Assembly: GCF_005601135.1 (NCBI RefSeq) | Contig: NZ_CP039381.1 | Span: 1,237,941-1,301,940, forward strand | Source of the DNA: Ruminococcus bovis | GTDB lineage: Bacteria; Bacillota; Clostridia; Oscillospirales; Acutalibacteraceae | Direction of reading: 5' to 3' | Length of the DNA: 64,000 bases | Shown here: positions 15,907-23,257 of the stretch, piece by piece | Position numbering within the stretch: position 1 is the stretch's first letter | Layout of the letters: each line of letters starts with the position of its first letter | The notes under the pieces: generated by a model | The model's input: only the letters and a program-made list of their open reading frames with translations | Databases searched by the model: none | Told to the model about the DNA's origin: nothing | Program-made: the position numbers and the translations under genes

Positions 15907-16575
15907 TTATTTTTTAGGTGTATTCTTCCTAAATGGCTGTAGCTGATAGTTAATGTCACTTTGTTTAGCTACATCAGGAGAATGTGTCACAAGAATAATA
16001 CATCTGTTTTCTTTATGTGCAAGCATTTTGAAAATATCCATAATCTCATCCTGAGTTTCAAGGTCAAGATTACCGGTAGGTTCATCAGCTAAGATGATTT
16101 CCGGATTATAGGATAATGCCCTAGCAATAGCTACTCTCTGTTGTTGACCACCGGAAAGTTTAAGTATGTGACGGTTAATCTCATCATCAGTCAGTCCTAC
16201 TTTATATAAAAGGTCAAGAGCATATTGCTTTTTGTCGGTAAATTTCTTTCCTGAAATATCCATAGAAAGCATTACATTTTCAAGTGCAGTGAGGTTAGTA
16301 AGTAGGTTGAAACTTTGGAAGATAACACCCACACAGTTACTTCTGTATTTGTATTTATCTTGCTTTTTTATGTCTTGACCTTTATATAAGATTTTGCCAC
16401 TTGTTGGGTTGGTTAACCCACTAAGTAGGGAGAGCAGTGTAGTTTTACCTGCACCACTCCTACCTGTTATAGCGTAGATTTTGCCATTTTCAAATGTATA
16501 GTCAAGGTTATCCAGAACAATAACCTTTTTACTGTCGTAAGCATAACTTACTTTTTCTAATTCAAGTATTGCCAT
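15907..16575 (-). CDS. MacB/LolD-type ABC transporter ATP-binding protein
   Basis: 222 residues. Walker A GRSGAGKTT (38-46), Q-loop FQSFNLL, signature LSGGQQQRVAIARAL (from 141), Walker B IILADEPTGNLD (161-172) and the switch His in LVTHS. The closest type is the MacB/LolD/BceA ATPase that powers FtsX-fold permeases. It is 12 bp downstream of such a permease on the same strand and the two form an operon. Exporters of this kind usually handle peptides, antibiotics or lipoproteins by mechanotransmission; substrate unknown. Confidence 0.95.
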   Translation of the reverse strand: MAILELEKVSYAYDSKKVIVLDNLDYTFENGKIYAITGRSGAGKTTLLSLLSGLTNPTSGKILYKGQDIKKQDKYKYRSNCVGVIFQSFNLLTNLTALENVMLSMDISGKKFTDKKQYALDLLYKVGLTDDEINRHILKLSGGQQQRVAIARALSYNPEIILADEPTGNLDLETQDEIMDIFKMLAHKENRCIILVTHSPDVAKQSDINYQLQPFRKNTPKK

Positions 16576-16587
16576 ATTATTACCTCC

Positions 16588-18303
16588 TTAATCTCTCTGA
16601 GATAGAATTTTTAGTGGTTCGTACCTCATTACAAAAATAACAGAGGTTAGTGAACTTACAATTGTCAGTCCAAGTCCCAGTAGGATTAATTCCAATACAA
16701 CCATTAGGTCCGTTGCTGAAGAAACTGAACTAATGTAGTTACTTGCTTGTCCCATAAATCCACCACTTGGAGGGTTGCCCTTATCTTGACCATTGTCACT
16801 TGGCTTATTGTCTTGGCTACTGTTATTGTCAGAACTGTTGGAATTATTGTTCTGTGTATCACTGCCACGACCAAAGTTCTGTTCAACTTGAGTTTGCTGA
16901 GTTTGTGATGAAGTAACTTGATTTTCAAGTAGTGCATTTGTAATTGGTACACTGGTACAAGCACCGATTATTGCACCAAGAATAATAGCAACAAATGTTA
17001 CAATAAATGTTTCTGTTAAGAATTGAAGTGCAACTTTCCACTTCTTCATACCTATTGCAGTAAGTACACCGATTTCATATTTACGGTTACGAATGTTAAA
17101 CATATTAAATACAATCAGAATAATTGCACCGATAATTAATACGATAAGTAAGAACCAACCTGCAAAAGAACTTAGGTTTTCCAGAGGTACTAGAGAATTC
17201 TCATATTCAGTAAGGTCTTGTGACTGAATTGTATAGTCGCTTGATAAACCGGCTTTCTTAGCTTCTTTTTGGAAACTGTTGTAGTCATCAACTGAACTAA
17301 ATACATATGTACCGTTTACTTGACCTCTAATAGCAGAACTCATTTTCATACCTGTAGTGCTGTCTGTTGAAGTAGAGGCATTCTTCTCTGACTTTGTGAT
17401 GATTGATGATAAGCACTTGTAGCTTGTGTAGATTTGGTTTGCAGGGTCATTACTTGCGTTAAAGCCCATCATATTTTCACTACTACTGCTAGAGTCACTC
17501 TTTGTATAAATACCACTGATTGTAAAGGTGATGGTTTCATCCTCATCATTAGGGTTTTGCAGTTTAATTGTGTCACCAACTTCAAGTGAGTTAAGAGTAG
17601 CAAGTTCACTGCTGATTAAACACTTTTTGTCTGATGAATTAATGTCGAACATACTACCGTCTGTGATTTTTGATGTGCCGTCAATAAAGTCTGTCATAGC
17701 ACTTTCACTGCTATAACCTATTACAGTAAAATCACCTTGTGAACCCATACCACCTTTCATTTCAGGTCCACCTTGACCACCGTTATTACCTTGCATATCA
17801 GGTGGTGTGTTACCGTTGTTATCGGTAGAATTTTTACTGTCTGAACTTGAAGATTTACTTGATGAACTGTCACTTGAACTACTTGAGCTATCAGTATTGC
17901 TACTTGTGTCAACTGCTTCAAGGCTACCACTAGCATCTAATGAGGCTGATTGTGTGTAGTAGAAATCCTTTACACTTTTGCATTTAGCATACTTTTCAAG
18001 TTCATCAATGGAAAGGTCCTTTGTGTTTTGTAAAGCTGACTTCATATTTTCTTTGTTGCTACTACTGTCCGAACTACTACTGGTAGCATTTTTCATCATC
18101 TTACTTCTGTCAACTGAGATATTTGCCGTTATCTCCATATCTGACAAAGTAGATTCTCTGGTGCTTTCGGCTGATTGTCTAATTGATAGTGCAATACAGG
18201 CTGAAAGAGCAATTACAAGGGCAATTATCATTATCAAGATATTTCTACCCTTATTTCTAATAATGTTACGCAAAGCGTTTTTAATTACGTACAAGACATT
18301 CAC
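16588..18303 (-). CDS. MacB/FtsX-type ABC transporter permease with low-complexity insertions
   Basis: 571 residues. One membrane segment near the N-terminus (about 17-45), a large extracellular MacB-PCD-like domain, then three C-terminal membrane segments of the FtsX domain (starting about 390, 435 and 535). Two unusual low-complexity stretches stand out: Ser/Asp-rich runs and a Gly/Gln/Met/Pro-rich run (about 130-195) in the extracellular domain, and a second Gln/Asn/Ser/Gly-rich loop (about 465-525) between the second and third FtsX segments. Both should face outside the cell. The gene starts the operon with its ATPase; a promoter module of the 83-bp repeat lies upstream. Confidence 0.93.
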   Translation of the reverse strand: MNVLYVIKNALRNIIRNKGRNILIMIIALVIALSACIALSIRQSAESTRESTLSDMEITANISVDRSKMMKNATSSSSDSSSNKENMKSALQNTKDLSIDELEKYAKCKSVKDFYYTQSASLDASGSLEAVDTSSNTDSSSSSSDSSSSKSSSSDSKNSTDNNGNTPPDMQGNNGGQGGPEMKGGMGSQGDFTVIGYSSESAMTDFIDGTSKITDGSMFDINSSDKKCLISSELATLNSLEVGDTIKLQNPNDEDETITFTISGIYTKSDSSSSSENMMGFNASNDPANQIYTSYKCLSSIITKSEKNASTSTDSTTGMKMSSAIRGQVNGTYVFSSVDDYNSFQKEAKKAGLSSDYTIQSQDLTEYENSLVPLENLSSFAGWFLLIVLIIGAIILIVFNMFNIRNRKYEIGVLTAIGMKKWKVALQFLTETFIVTFVAIILGAIIGACTSVPITNALLENQVTSSQTQQTQVEQNFGRGSDTQNNNSNSSDNNSSQDNKPSDNGQDKGNPPSGGFMGQASNYISSVSSATDLMVVLELILLGLGLTIVSSLTSVIFVMRYEPLKILSQRD

Positions 18304-18362
18304 TCCCGTTTTTTTAATTTCCGTTTCTCAAGAATTCTGTTTTCTCATAAAGACTTTCTGTT

Positions 18363-18445
18363 TTTCTTTACAGTTATTATATTAACGGGTTAAAGTGATA
18401 AAACCTTGAACATAAAGTGTAAAACCTTTTAAAGTTAAATGAACC
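18363..18445 (-). repeat. 83-bp promoter-bearing repeat, copy 2 (upstream of the ABC exporter operon)
   Basis: Same length as 15816-15898 with no indels. On the minus strand it contains -10 TATAAT (18381-18376) but only a poor -35 box (GTTTTA with 17-bp spacing). Upstream of the -10 are two similar direct repeats, GGTTTTACACTTTA and GGTTTTATCACTTTA, about 21 bp apart. A weak -35 with helically phased direct repeats fits activation by an OmpR-family response regulator (inference). No two-component system is in the window. Confidence 0.7.
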
Positions 18446-18474
18446 TTGACTAAAATCATCTTTATTGTTAATAT
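18446..18474 (+). promoter_or_regulatory. Promoter of the cyclophilin gene
   Basis: -35 TTGACT at 18446-18451, 17-bp spacer, -10 TAATAT at 18469-18474. Confidence 0.6.
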
Positions 18475-18512
18475 TACATATAGAATAATTTTCTATATAA
18501 GGAGAATGAAAA

Positions 18513-19031
18513 ATGAAAAATCCAATTGTAACTTTTGAAATGGAAAACGGTAAGGTTTTTAAAGCTGAACTATATCCTGAAATTGCACCAAATACAGTAA
18601 AGAACTTCCTAAGCCTAGTAAACAGTGGTTATTATGATGGCCTAAACTTCCACAGAGTAATCTACGGTTTTATGATTCAGGGTGGCTGTCCTGAAGGCAC
18701 AGGTATGGGTGGTCCTGGTTATAGCATCAAGGGTGAATTCTCAGGAAATGGTTTTAAAAATGATTTAAAGCATACAGAGGGTGTACTTTCTATGGCTCGT
18801 TCAATGATGCCAAATTCAGCAGGTAGCCAGTTCTTTGTTATGCACAAAACAAGCCCACATCTAGACGGTCAGTATGCTGCTTTTGGCAAGGTTATTGAAG
18901 GTATGGATGTTGTAAATGAAATTGCTGAAGTTGATACAGATTTTCAGGATAGACCTTTAGACCCACAGGTTATGAAGAAAGTAACTGCTGAAACTTTCGG
19001 TGAAGAATACGGCGAACCTGAAAAGTGCTAA
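18513..19031 (+). CDS. Cyclophilin-type peptidyl-prolyl cis-trans isomerase
   Basis: 172 residues, cytosolic. Cyclophilin motifs: NFLSLVNSGYYDGLNFHRVI with catalytic Arg49, FMIQGGCPEGTGMGGPGY, SMARSMMPNSAGSQFFVM (Q106, F107) and YAAFGKVIEGMDVV. It accelerates proline isomerisation during protein folding. It stands alone, with a plausible promoter at 18446-18474 and an AAGGAG site. No terminator directly follows; the hairpins at 19107-19156 lie beyond a second promoter. Confidence 0.96.
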   Translation: MKNPIVTFEMENGKVFKAELYPEIAPNTVKNFLSLVNSGYYDGLNFHRVIYGFMIQGGCPEGTGMGGPGYSIKGEFSGNGFKNDLKHTEGVLSMARSMMPNSAGSQFFVMHKTSPHLDGQYAAFGKVIEGMDVVNEIAEVDTDFQDRPLDPQVMKKVTAETFGEEYGEPEKC

Positions 19032-19053
19032 TTGTATTTTAAAACACAATATC

Positions 19054-19082
19054 TTGTATTATTAGAACAGTGATGGTATAAT
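19054..19082 (+). promoter_or_regulatory. Promoter of hydG-hydF
   Basis: -35 TTGTAT at 19054-19059, 17-bp spacer, -10 TATAAT at 19077-19082. The predicted start near 19089 leaves a leader of about 85 nt before hydG. Confidence 0.7.
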
Positions 19083-19106
19083 TGTTATACTATAGATTGA
19101 GTTCAC

Positions 19107-19162
19107 AAAGCACTATTCGGTAGTGTTTAATTGGTGTACCCAAATATGGGTGCGCCTTTTTG
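19107..19162 (+). promoter_or_regulatory. Two-hairpin, attenuator-like leader of hydG
   Basis: Hairpin 1: AAGCACTA (19108-19115) pairs with TAGTGTTT (19121-19128) around loop TTCGG. Hairpin 2: GGTGTACCC (19133-19141) pairs with GGGTGCGCC (19148-19156) around AAATAT and is followed at once by TTTTT (19157-19161), i.e. an intrinsic terminator form, placed just before the AGGAG site of hydG. Because a promoter lies upstream, the terminator would act on the hydG transcript itself. No known riboswitch class was recognised. Confidence 0.6.
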
Positions 19163-19174
19163 TTAGGAGAAAAT

Positions 19175-20596
19175 ATGGCAGAATATAATGTAAAATCCTT
19201 AAAAGCAGAGGAATTTATCAATGACAAAGAAATCCTTGATACCCTTGATTATGCTGAGAAAAATAAGGATAACCTAGAATTAATTGATAAAATATTGGAG
19301 AAAGCTAAGGAAAGAAAAGGTCTAAACCACAGAGAGGCATCTGTACTTTTAGCTTGTGACAATGAAGAAAAAATTAAGGAAATGTATGCACTTGCAAAGC
19401 AGATAAAGAAAGATTTTTATGGCAATAGAATTGTTATGTTTGCACCACTGTATCTTTCTAACTATTGTGTAAACGGTTGTGTATATTGTCCTTATCATAT
19501 GAAAAATAAGCATATAGGCAGAAAAAAGCTAACTCAAGAGGAAGTAAAGAAAGAGGTTATTGCACTTCAAGATATGGGTCATAAAAGACTTGCAATAGAA
19601 GCCGGAGAAGACCCTAAGAACAATCCTATTGAATATATACTTGAGTGTATAAACACTATTTACTCTATTAAGCATAAGAATGGTGCTATCCGTAGAGTAA
19701 ATGTAAATATTGCTGCAACTACTGTTGAGAATTATAGAAAATTAAAAGAAGCCGGTATAGGTACATATATTTTGTTCCAAGAAACTTATCACAAGAAAAG
19801 TTATGAACAGTTGCATCCAACAGGCCCAAAGCATAATTATGACTACCACACAGAGGCTATGGACAGAGCAATGGAAGGTGGTATTGATGATGTAGGTCTT
19901 GGTGTACTTTTTGGACTTGAAATGTACAAGTATGAATTTGCAGGACTACTAATGCACGCTGAACACCTAGAGGCAGTTCATGGTGTAGGCCCTCATACAA
20001 TTTCTGTTCCAAGAATAAAAAGAGCAGATGACATTGACCCTGATGTTTTTGACAATGGTATTGATGATGATACCTTTGCAAAAATTTGTGCATTAATCCG
20101 TATTGCAGTACCCTACACAGGTATGATTATCTCTACAAGAGAAAGTCAAAAAGTTAGAGAAAAGGTAATCGGACTGGGTGTATCACAAATTTCAGGTGCA
20201 TCAAGAACTTCGGTAGGTGGCTATACAGAGGAAATCAGACCACACGATACAGAACAGTTTGATGTTTCCGATAACCGTACACTTGATGAAGTTGTATTGT
20301 GGTTAATGAAAATGGGATACATTCCATCATTCTGTACTGCTTGTTATCGTGAGGGCAGAACAGGTGACAGGTTTATGGCACTTTGTAAATCTAAGCAAAT
20401 ACAAAACTGTTGCCACCCTAATGCACTAATGACCTTAAAGGAATATTTAATGGACTATGCAAGTGAAGAAACAAGAAAAGTTGGGGAAGAACTGATTAAA
20501 AGTGAACTAGAGAATATTCCTAAAGAAAAGGTAAAAGAAATTTGTAAGGACCATTTGGAAAAGATTGAACAAGGTATTCGTGATTTTAGATTTTAA
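19175..20596 (+). CDS. hydG: [FeFe]-hydrogenase maturase HydG (radical SAM tyrosine lyase)
   Basis: 473 residues from the ATG at 19175 (AGGAG just upstream). HydG cleaves tyrosine to make the CO and CN ligands of the hydrogenase H-cluster. The N-terminal radical SAM cluster motif is CVNGCVYC (C98, C102, C105, spacing CX3CX2C) and the C-terminal cluster motif is CTAC...C with C387, C390 and C413 (CX2CX22C). That second motif separates HydG from ThiH, its thiamine-pathway relative. hydF follows 9 bp downstream. HydE and the hydrogenase itself are not in the window. It is preceded by a promoter and an attenuator-like leader. Confidence 0.95.
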   Translation: MAEYNVKSLKAEEFINDKEILDTLDYAEKNKDNLELIDKILEKAKERKGLNHREASVLLACDNEEKIKEMYALAKQIKKDFYGNRIVMFAPLYLSNYCVNGCVYCPYHMKNKHIGRKKLTQEEVKKEVIALQDMGHKRLAIEAGEDPKNNPIEYILECINTIYSIKHKNGAIRRVNVNIAATTVENYRKLKEAGIGTYILFQETYHKKSYEQLHPTGPKHNYDYHTEAMDRAMEGGIDDVGLGVLFGLEMYKYEFAGLLMHAEHLEAVHGVGPHTISVPRIKRADDIDPDVFDNGIDDDTFAKICALIRIAVPYTGMIISTRESQKVREKVIGLGVSQISGASRTSVGGYTEEIRPHDTEQFDVSDNRTLDEVVLWLMKMGYIPSFCTACYREGRTGDRFMALCKSKQIQNCCHPNALMTLKEYLMDYASEETRKVGEELIKSELENIPKEKVKEICKDHLEKIEQGIRDFRF

Positions 20597-20605
20597 GGAG
20601 AATTT

Positions 20606-21793
20606 ATGAACACTACACCAAAGTCAAATAGACTTCATATTGCATTTTTTGGCAACTGCAATGCAGGAAAAAGTTCTGTTGTAAATGCTTTTACAAATCA
20701 AAAGCTTTCTGTTGTTTCAAATGTTTTTGGTACAACAACCGATCCGGTAAGTAAGTCAATGGAACTTTTACCAATAGGTCCTGTTGAAATTATAGATACA
20801 CCGGGGTTTGACGATAACAGTGATTTAGGAAAATTAAGAGTAGAAAAGACTTTCCAAATTCTTAGGAAAACCGATGTTGCAATTCTTGTGATTGATATAA
20901 CAAAAGGCAAGAATGATTTTGACAGAAAGTTGATTTCACTTTTTAAGGAAAAGAATATTCCGTATATTGTGGTATATAACAAAACGGATTTGCAAAAATT
21001 AGACAAACTATCTAATAATGAAATTATGGTTAGTGCCACAGAAAATATAGGTATTAATGATTTAAGGGAAAAGGTTGCACATTTTGTAAAAGTAGAGGAT
21101 AAAAAGATTATCGGTGACAAACTAAATGAAGGTGATATTGCCATTTTAGTTGTGCCAATTGATAAGTCAGCACCAAAGGGTAGGCTTATACTTCCTCAGC
21201 AACAGACTATTAGGGATATTATTGATAGCAACTGTACTGCAATTGTGTGTAAAGAGGACAAAATAACCGAAACTATTAACAACCTTAAGAAAAAGCCAAA
21301 GGTGGTTATTACAGATAGTCAGGTATTCAAAAAGGCAAATGCTGATACACCAAAGGATATTTATTTAACTTCATTTTCAATATTAATGGCCAGGTACAAA
21401 GGCTTTTTGGCTACAGCAGTAAAAGGTGCTAAATCAATAAGTGACCTAAATGACGGTGACAAAATTCTTATTGCAGAGGGTTGTACTCACCATAGACAAT
21501 GTGAAGATATAGGCACAGTTAAACTTCCAAAGTGGTTAAACAATTTCACAAATAAAAATATAGAAATTGATTTTTGCAGTGGAACAGAATTTCCAAATGA
21601 TTTAGGAAAGTATAAACTTGTAATTCATTGTGGTGGTTGTATGCTAAATGAAAGGGAAGTCCAAAGCAGAATGAATATGGCAATTAAGCAAAATGTACCC
21701 TTCACAAATTACGGTACATCAATTGCCTATATGCAAGGAATACTGGAAAGAAGTCTAGAGATTTTCCCTGAATTTTTAGAGTTTATTAAGTGA
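20606..21793 (+). CDS. hydF: [FeFe]-hydrogenase maturation GTPase HydF
   Basis: 395 residues. The GTPase domain (about 1-170) has P-loop GNCNAGKSS (16-24), TTDPVSK switch region, DTPGFDD and NKTD; then a dimerisation domain and a C-terminal cluster domain with the HydF ligands C293-T-H295 and H341-C342-GG-C345. HydF is the scaffold on which HydE and HydG products assemble the 2Fe subcluster before transfer to the hydrogenase. It is 9 bp after hydG with an AAGGAG site, so one operon. Length and motifs are complete. Confidence 0.96.
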   Translation: MNTTPKSNRLHIAFFGNCNAGKSSVVNAFTNQKLSVVSNVFGTTTDPVSKSMELLPIGPVEIIDTPGFDDNSDLGKLRVEKTFQILRKTDVAILVIDITKGKNDFDRKLISLFKEKNIPYIVVYNKTDLQKLDKLSNNEIMVSATENIGINDLREKVAHFVKVEDKKIIGDKLNEGDIAILVVPIDKSAPKGRLILPQQQTIRDIIDSNCTAIVCKEDKITETINNLKKKPKVVITDSQVFKKANADTPKDIYLTSFSILMARYKGFLATAVKGAKSISDLNDGDKILIAEGCTHHRQCEDIGTVKLPKWLNNFTNKNIEIDFCSGTEFPNDLGKYKLVIHCGGCMLNEREVQSRMNMAIKQNVPFTNYGTSIAYMQGILERSLEIFPEFLEFIK

Positions 21794-21801
21794 AAAAGTA
21801 A

Positions 21802-21830
21802 TTGACATAGATAAAAGCTAGATATAGAAT
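21802..21830 (+). promoter_or_regulatory. Promoter of the small antitoxin-like gene
   Basis: -35 TTGACA at 21802-21807, 17-bp spacer, -10 TAGAAT at 21825-21830. Strong match, about 30 bases before the coding region. Confidence 0.75.
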
Positions 21831-21862
21831 AAAGTAAATAATTTAATATTTGGAGGTGCATT

Positions 21863-22036
21863 ATAGCTCAACTTACAAATGAAAGAATTATTAGAAATGC
21901 AACTGCCTCTCTTGAAATAGAGGACTTTACTGTTGAAGATAAATATAAATTCTTGTGTAATAAATTGCTTAATAAAGAAATTACTATGTCACAGTATATT
22001 GAGATAGTGAAAAAACAACAAGGAATTAATGTGTAA
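21863..22036 (+). CDS. VbhA-like antitoxin, ATA start codon (possible start-loss)
   Basis: 57-residue frame too short for a standard gene call. It reads (M)AQLTNERIIRNATASLEIED, then FTVEDKYKFLCNKLLNKEIT and MSQYIEIVKKQQGINV. The pattern NATASLEIE...L..KLLNKEIT...YIEIV resembles the VbhA-type small antitoxins that inhibit Fic AMP-transferases. A strong promoter, GGAGG at 21852-21856 and a terminator at 22057-22080 surround it, yet the codon at the expected start (6 bases after GGAGG) is ATA, with ATT before it; no in-frame ATG, GTG or TTG is near. Either a rare non-canonical start is used or the start was lost by a single G-to-A change. No Fic toxin gene is in the window. Confidence 0.6.
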   Translation: MAQLTNERIIRNATASLEIEDFTVEDKYKFLCNKLLNKEITMSQYIEIVKKQQGINV

Positions 22037-22056
22037 TTACATAGTAATATAAAAAT

Positions 22057-22080
22057 AAGGGTTTCCGTTTGGAAACCCTT
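22057..22080 (+). terminator. Terminator after the VbhA-like gene
   Basis: Perfect 10-bp stem AAGGGTTTCC (22057-22066) with GGAAACCCTT (22071-22080), GTTT loop, then TTGTGTATTTT. Confidence 0.85.
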
Positions 22081-22088
22081 TTGTGTAT

Positions 22089-22365
22089 TTTATATCATAT
22101 TTTGGCTTACAGTTGTAGGGGCTTCACTACAAAAGTTTTTATATAAAAAACTTTTGCATAAGTTCACATTAGCAAATCAAACTTCGCCTATGGCTCGTTT
22201 TCTTTGATGTTCACTTAATTGTTCGACCGTTAAAAAGTGTGATAACTATGGGACTTTGTCCTATTTACAGACTATAAATTTATAATATCTGCATAGGACA
22301 ATATATCAATATAAAGGCTAATTTGCTCGGTCCACCAATGGTGGACCCTACAACGGTAACCCAAA
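22089..22365. repeat. Composite palindromic repeat, copy B (partial, interrupted)
   Basis: This occupies most of the 416-bp gap between the VbhA-like gene and the SDR gene; no gene is seen. It matches the middle of copy C in the same orientation: TTTATATCATATTTTGGC at 22089-22106, the GTTAAAAAGTGTGATA block near 22229, the CCTATTTACAGACTATAA block near 22260, and the palindrome GGTCCACCA/TGGTGGACC near 22329-22347. The first palindrome of the unit is split by about 100 bp of extra sequence (about 22122-22225), itself palindromic: CAAAAGTTTTT (22130-22140) / AAAAACTTTTG (22146-22156), then an imperfect hairpin around CGCCTATGGC. Confidence 0.7.
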
Positions 22366-22452
22366 GTTTTCTTCTAATTTAGTGGTTATTACTGATGGAA
22401 TAATTTATAATTAATATAAAAATTTGCTATAGGAATTAAATTGTTTTCAATC

Positions 22453-23187
22453 TTAAATTACAAACCCACCATTAACATTTAGAATATTGCCGGTTAGGTA
22501 GTCGGAATCTTTACTACCGAAAAATGCAACTGCTTTTGCAATATCTTTAGGAGTACCTAATCTTTTTAGTGGAGTATTATTTTTAAGGTCTTCTAAGGTT
22601 TCCTCACTAAAAATATTCAGCATATCTGTTTTGATAACACCGGGACAAACGCAATTTACATTAATATTGCTAGGTGCAAGTTCCTTTGCCAAAGCTTTTG
22701 TAAAGCCGATAATACCTGCCTTTGCAGTACTGTAATGAACTTCACAACTACCACCGGTAACACCCCACATAGAGCTAATGTTGATTATCTTGCCGTATTG
22801 ACGATAAATCATATCATGCATTACTTCTTGTGTGCAGTTAAATGCACCGTCAAGGTGAGTGCTTAACATTACTTTCCATTCTTCATTTGTGATTTGTGAA
22901 AATTCCTTTTGTGTGCTGATACCGGCATTGTTTACAAGGATAACTATTGTTCCAAGTTCATCCTTAATTTTAGCTACCATATTTGCAACTTCATTTCTGT
23001 CTTTAACATCAGCTTTGTATGCACCCACAGGTACTTTATATTTTTTCATCAACTCTAAGGAAAGAACCTTTGCCTTTTCTTCACTTTTGTTGTAGTTAAT
23101 TGCAACGGCATAACCAAGGGATGCAAATTCTTCAGCAATAGCACTGCCGATACCCTTTGAACCACCGGTTACAAGAACAGTATTCAT
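22453..23187 (-). CDS. Short-chain dehydrogenase/reductase (FabG-like)
   Basis: 244 residues, classical SDR. Cofactor motif TGGSKGIG (7-14), with NYNKS at the end of the second strand favouring NADPH; NNAGIS, then Ser in NISSMWGV and the catalytic YSTAKAG; the C-terminal ADF/N-region LTGNILNVNGGFVI is as in 3-oxoacyl-ACP reductase FabG. It is isolated from other fatty-acid genes, so a different ketone or alcohol substrate is possible. The gene lies 70 bp after glnS on the same strand but a terminator separates them, so it is probably expressed on its own. Confidence 0.9.
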   Translation of the reverse strand: MNTVLVTGGSKGIGSAIAEEFASLGYAVAINYNKSEEKAKVLSLELMKKYKVPVGAYKADVKDRNEVANMVAKIKDELGTIVILVNNAGISTQKEFSQITNEEWKVMLSTHLDGAFNCTQEVMHDMIYRQYGKIINISSMWGVTGGSCEVHYSTAKAGIIGFTKALAKELAPSNINVNCVCPGVIKTDMLNIFSEETLEDLKNNTPLKRLGTPKDIAKAVAFFGSKDSDYLTGNILNVNGGFVI

Positions 23188-23211
23188 AAATTTTACCTCG
23201 TATCTAAAAAT

Positions 23212-23237
23212 AAAGGCATTGGATAACCAATGCCTTT
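23212..23237 (-). terminator. Terminator of glnS
   Basis: Stem AAAGGCATTGG (23212-23222) with CCAATGCCTTT (23227-23237), ATAA loop; on the minus strand it is followed by ATTTTTAG. Confidence 0.85.
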
Positions 23238-23257
23238 TGTTGTTATATTAAAGAAAA

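Noticed and set aside
19175..20596. Radical SAM gene considered as thiH (thiamine synthesis)
   Set aside because: The C-terminal CX2CX22C motif and the neighbouring hydF identify HydG.
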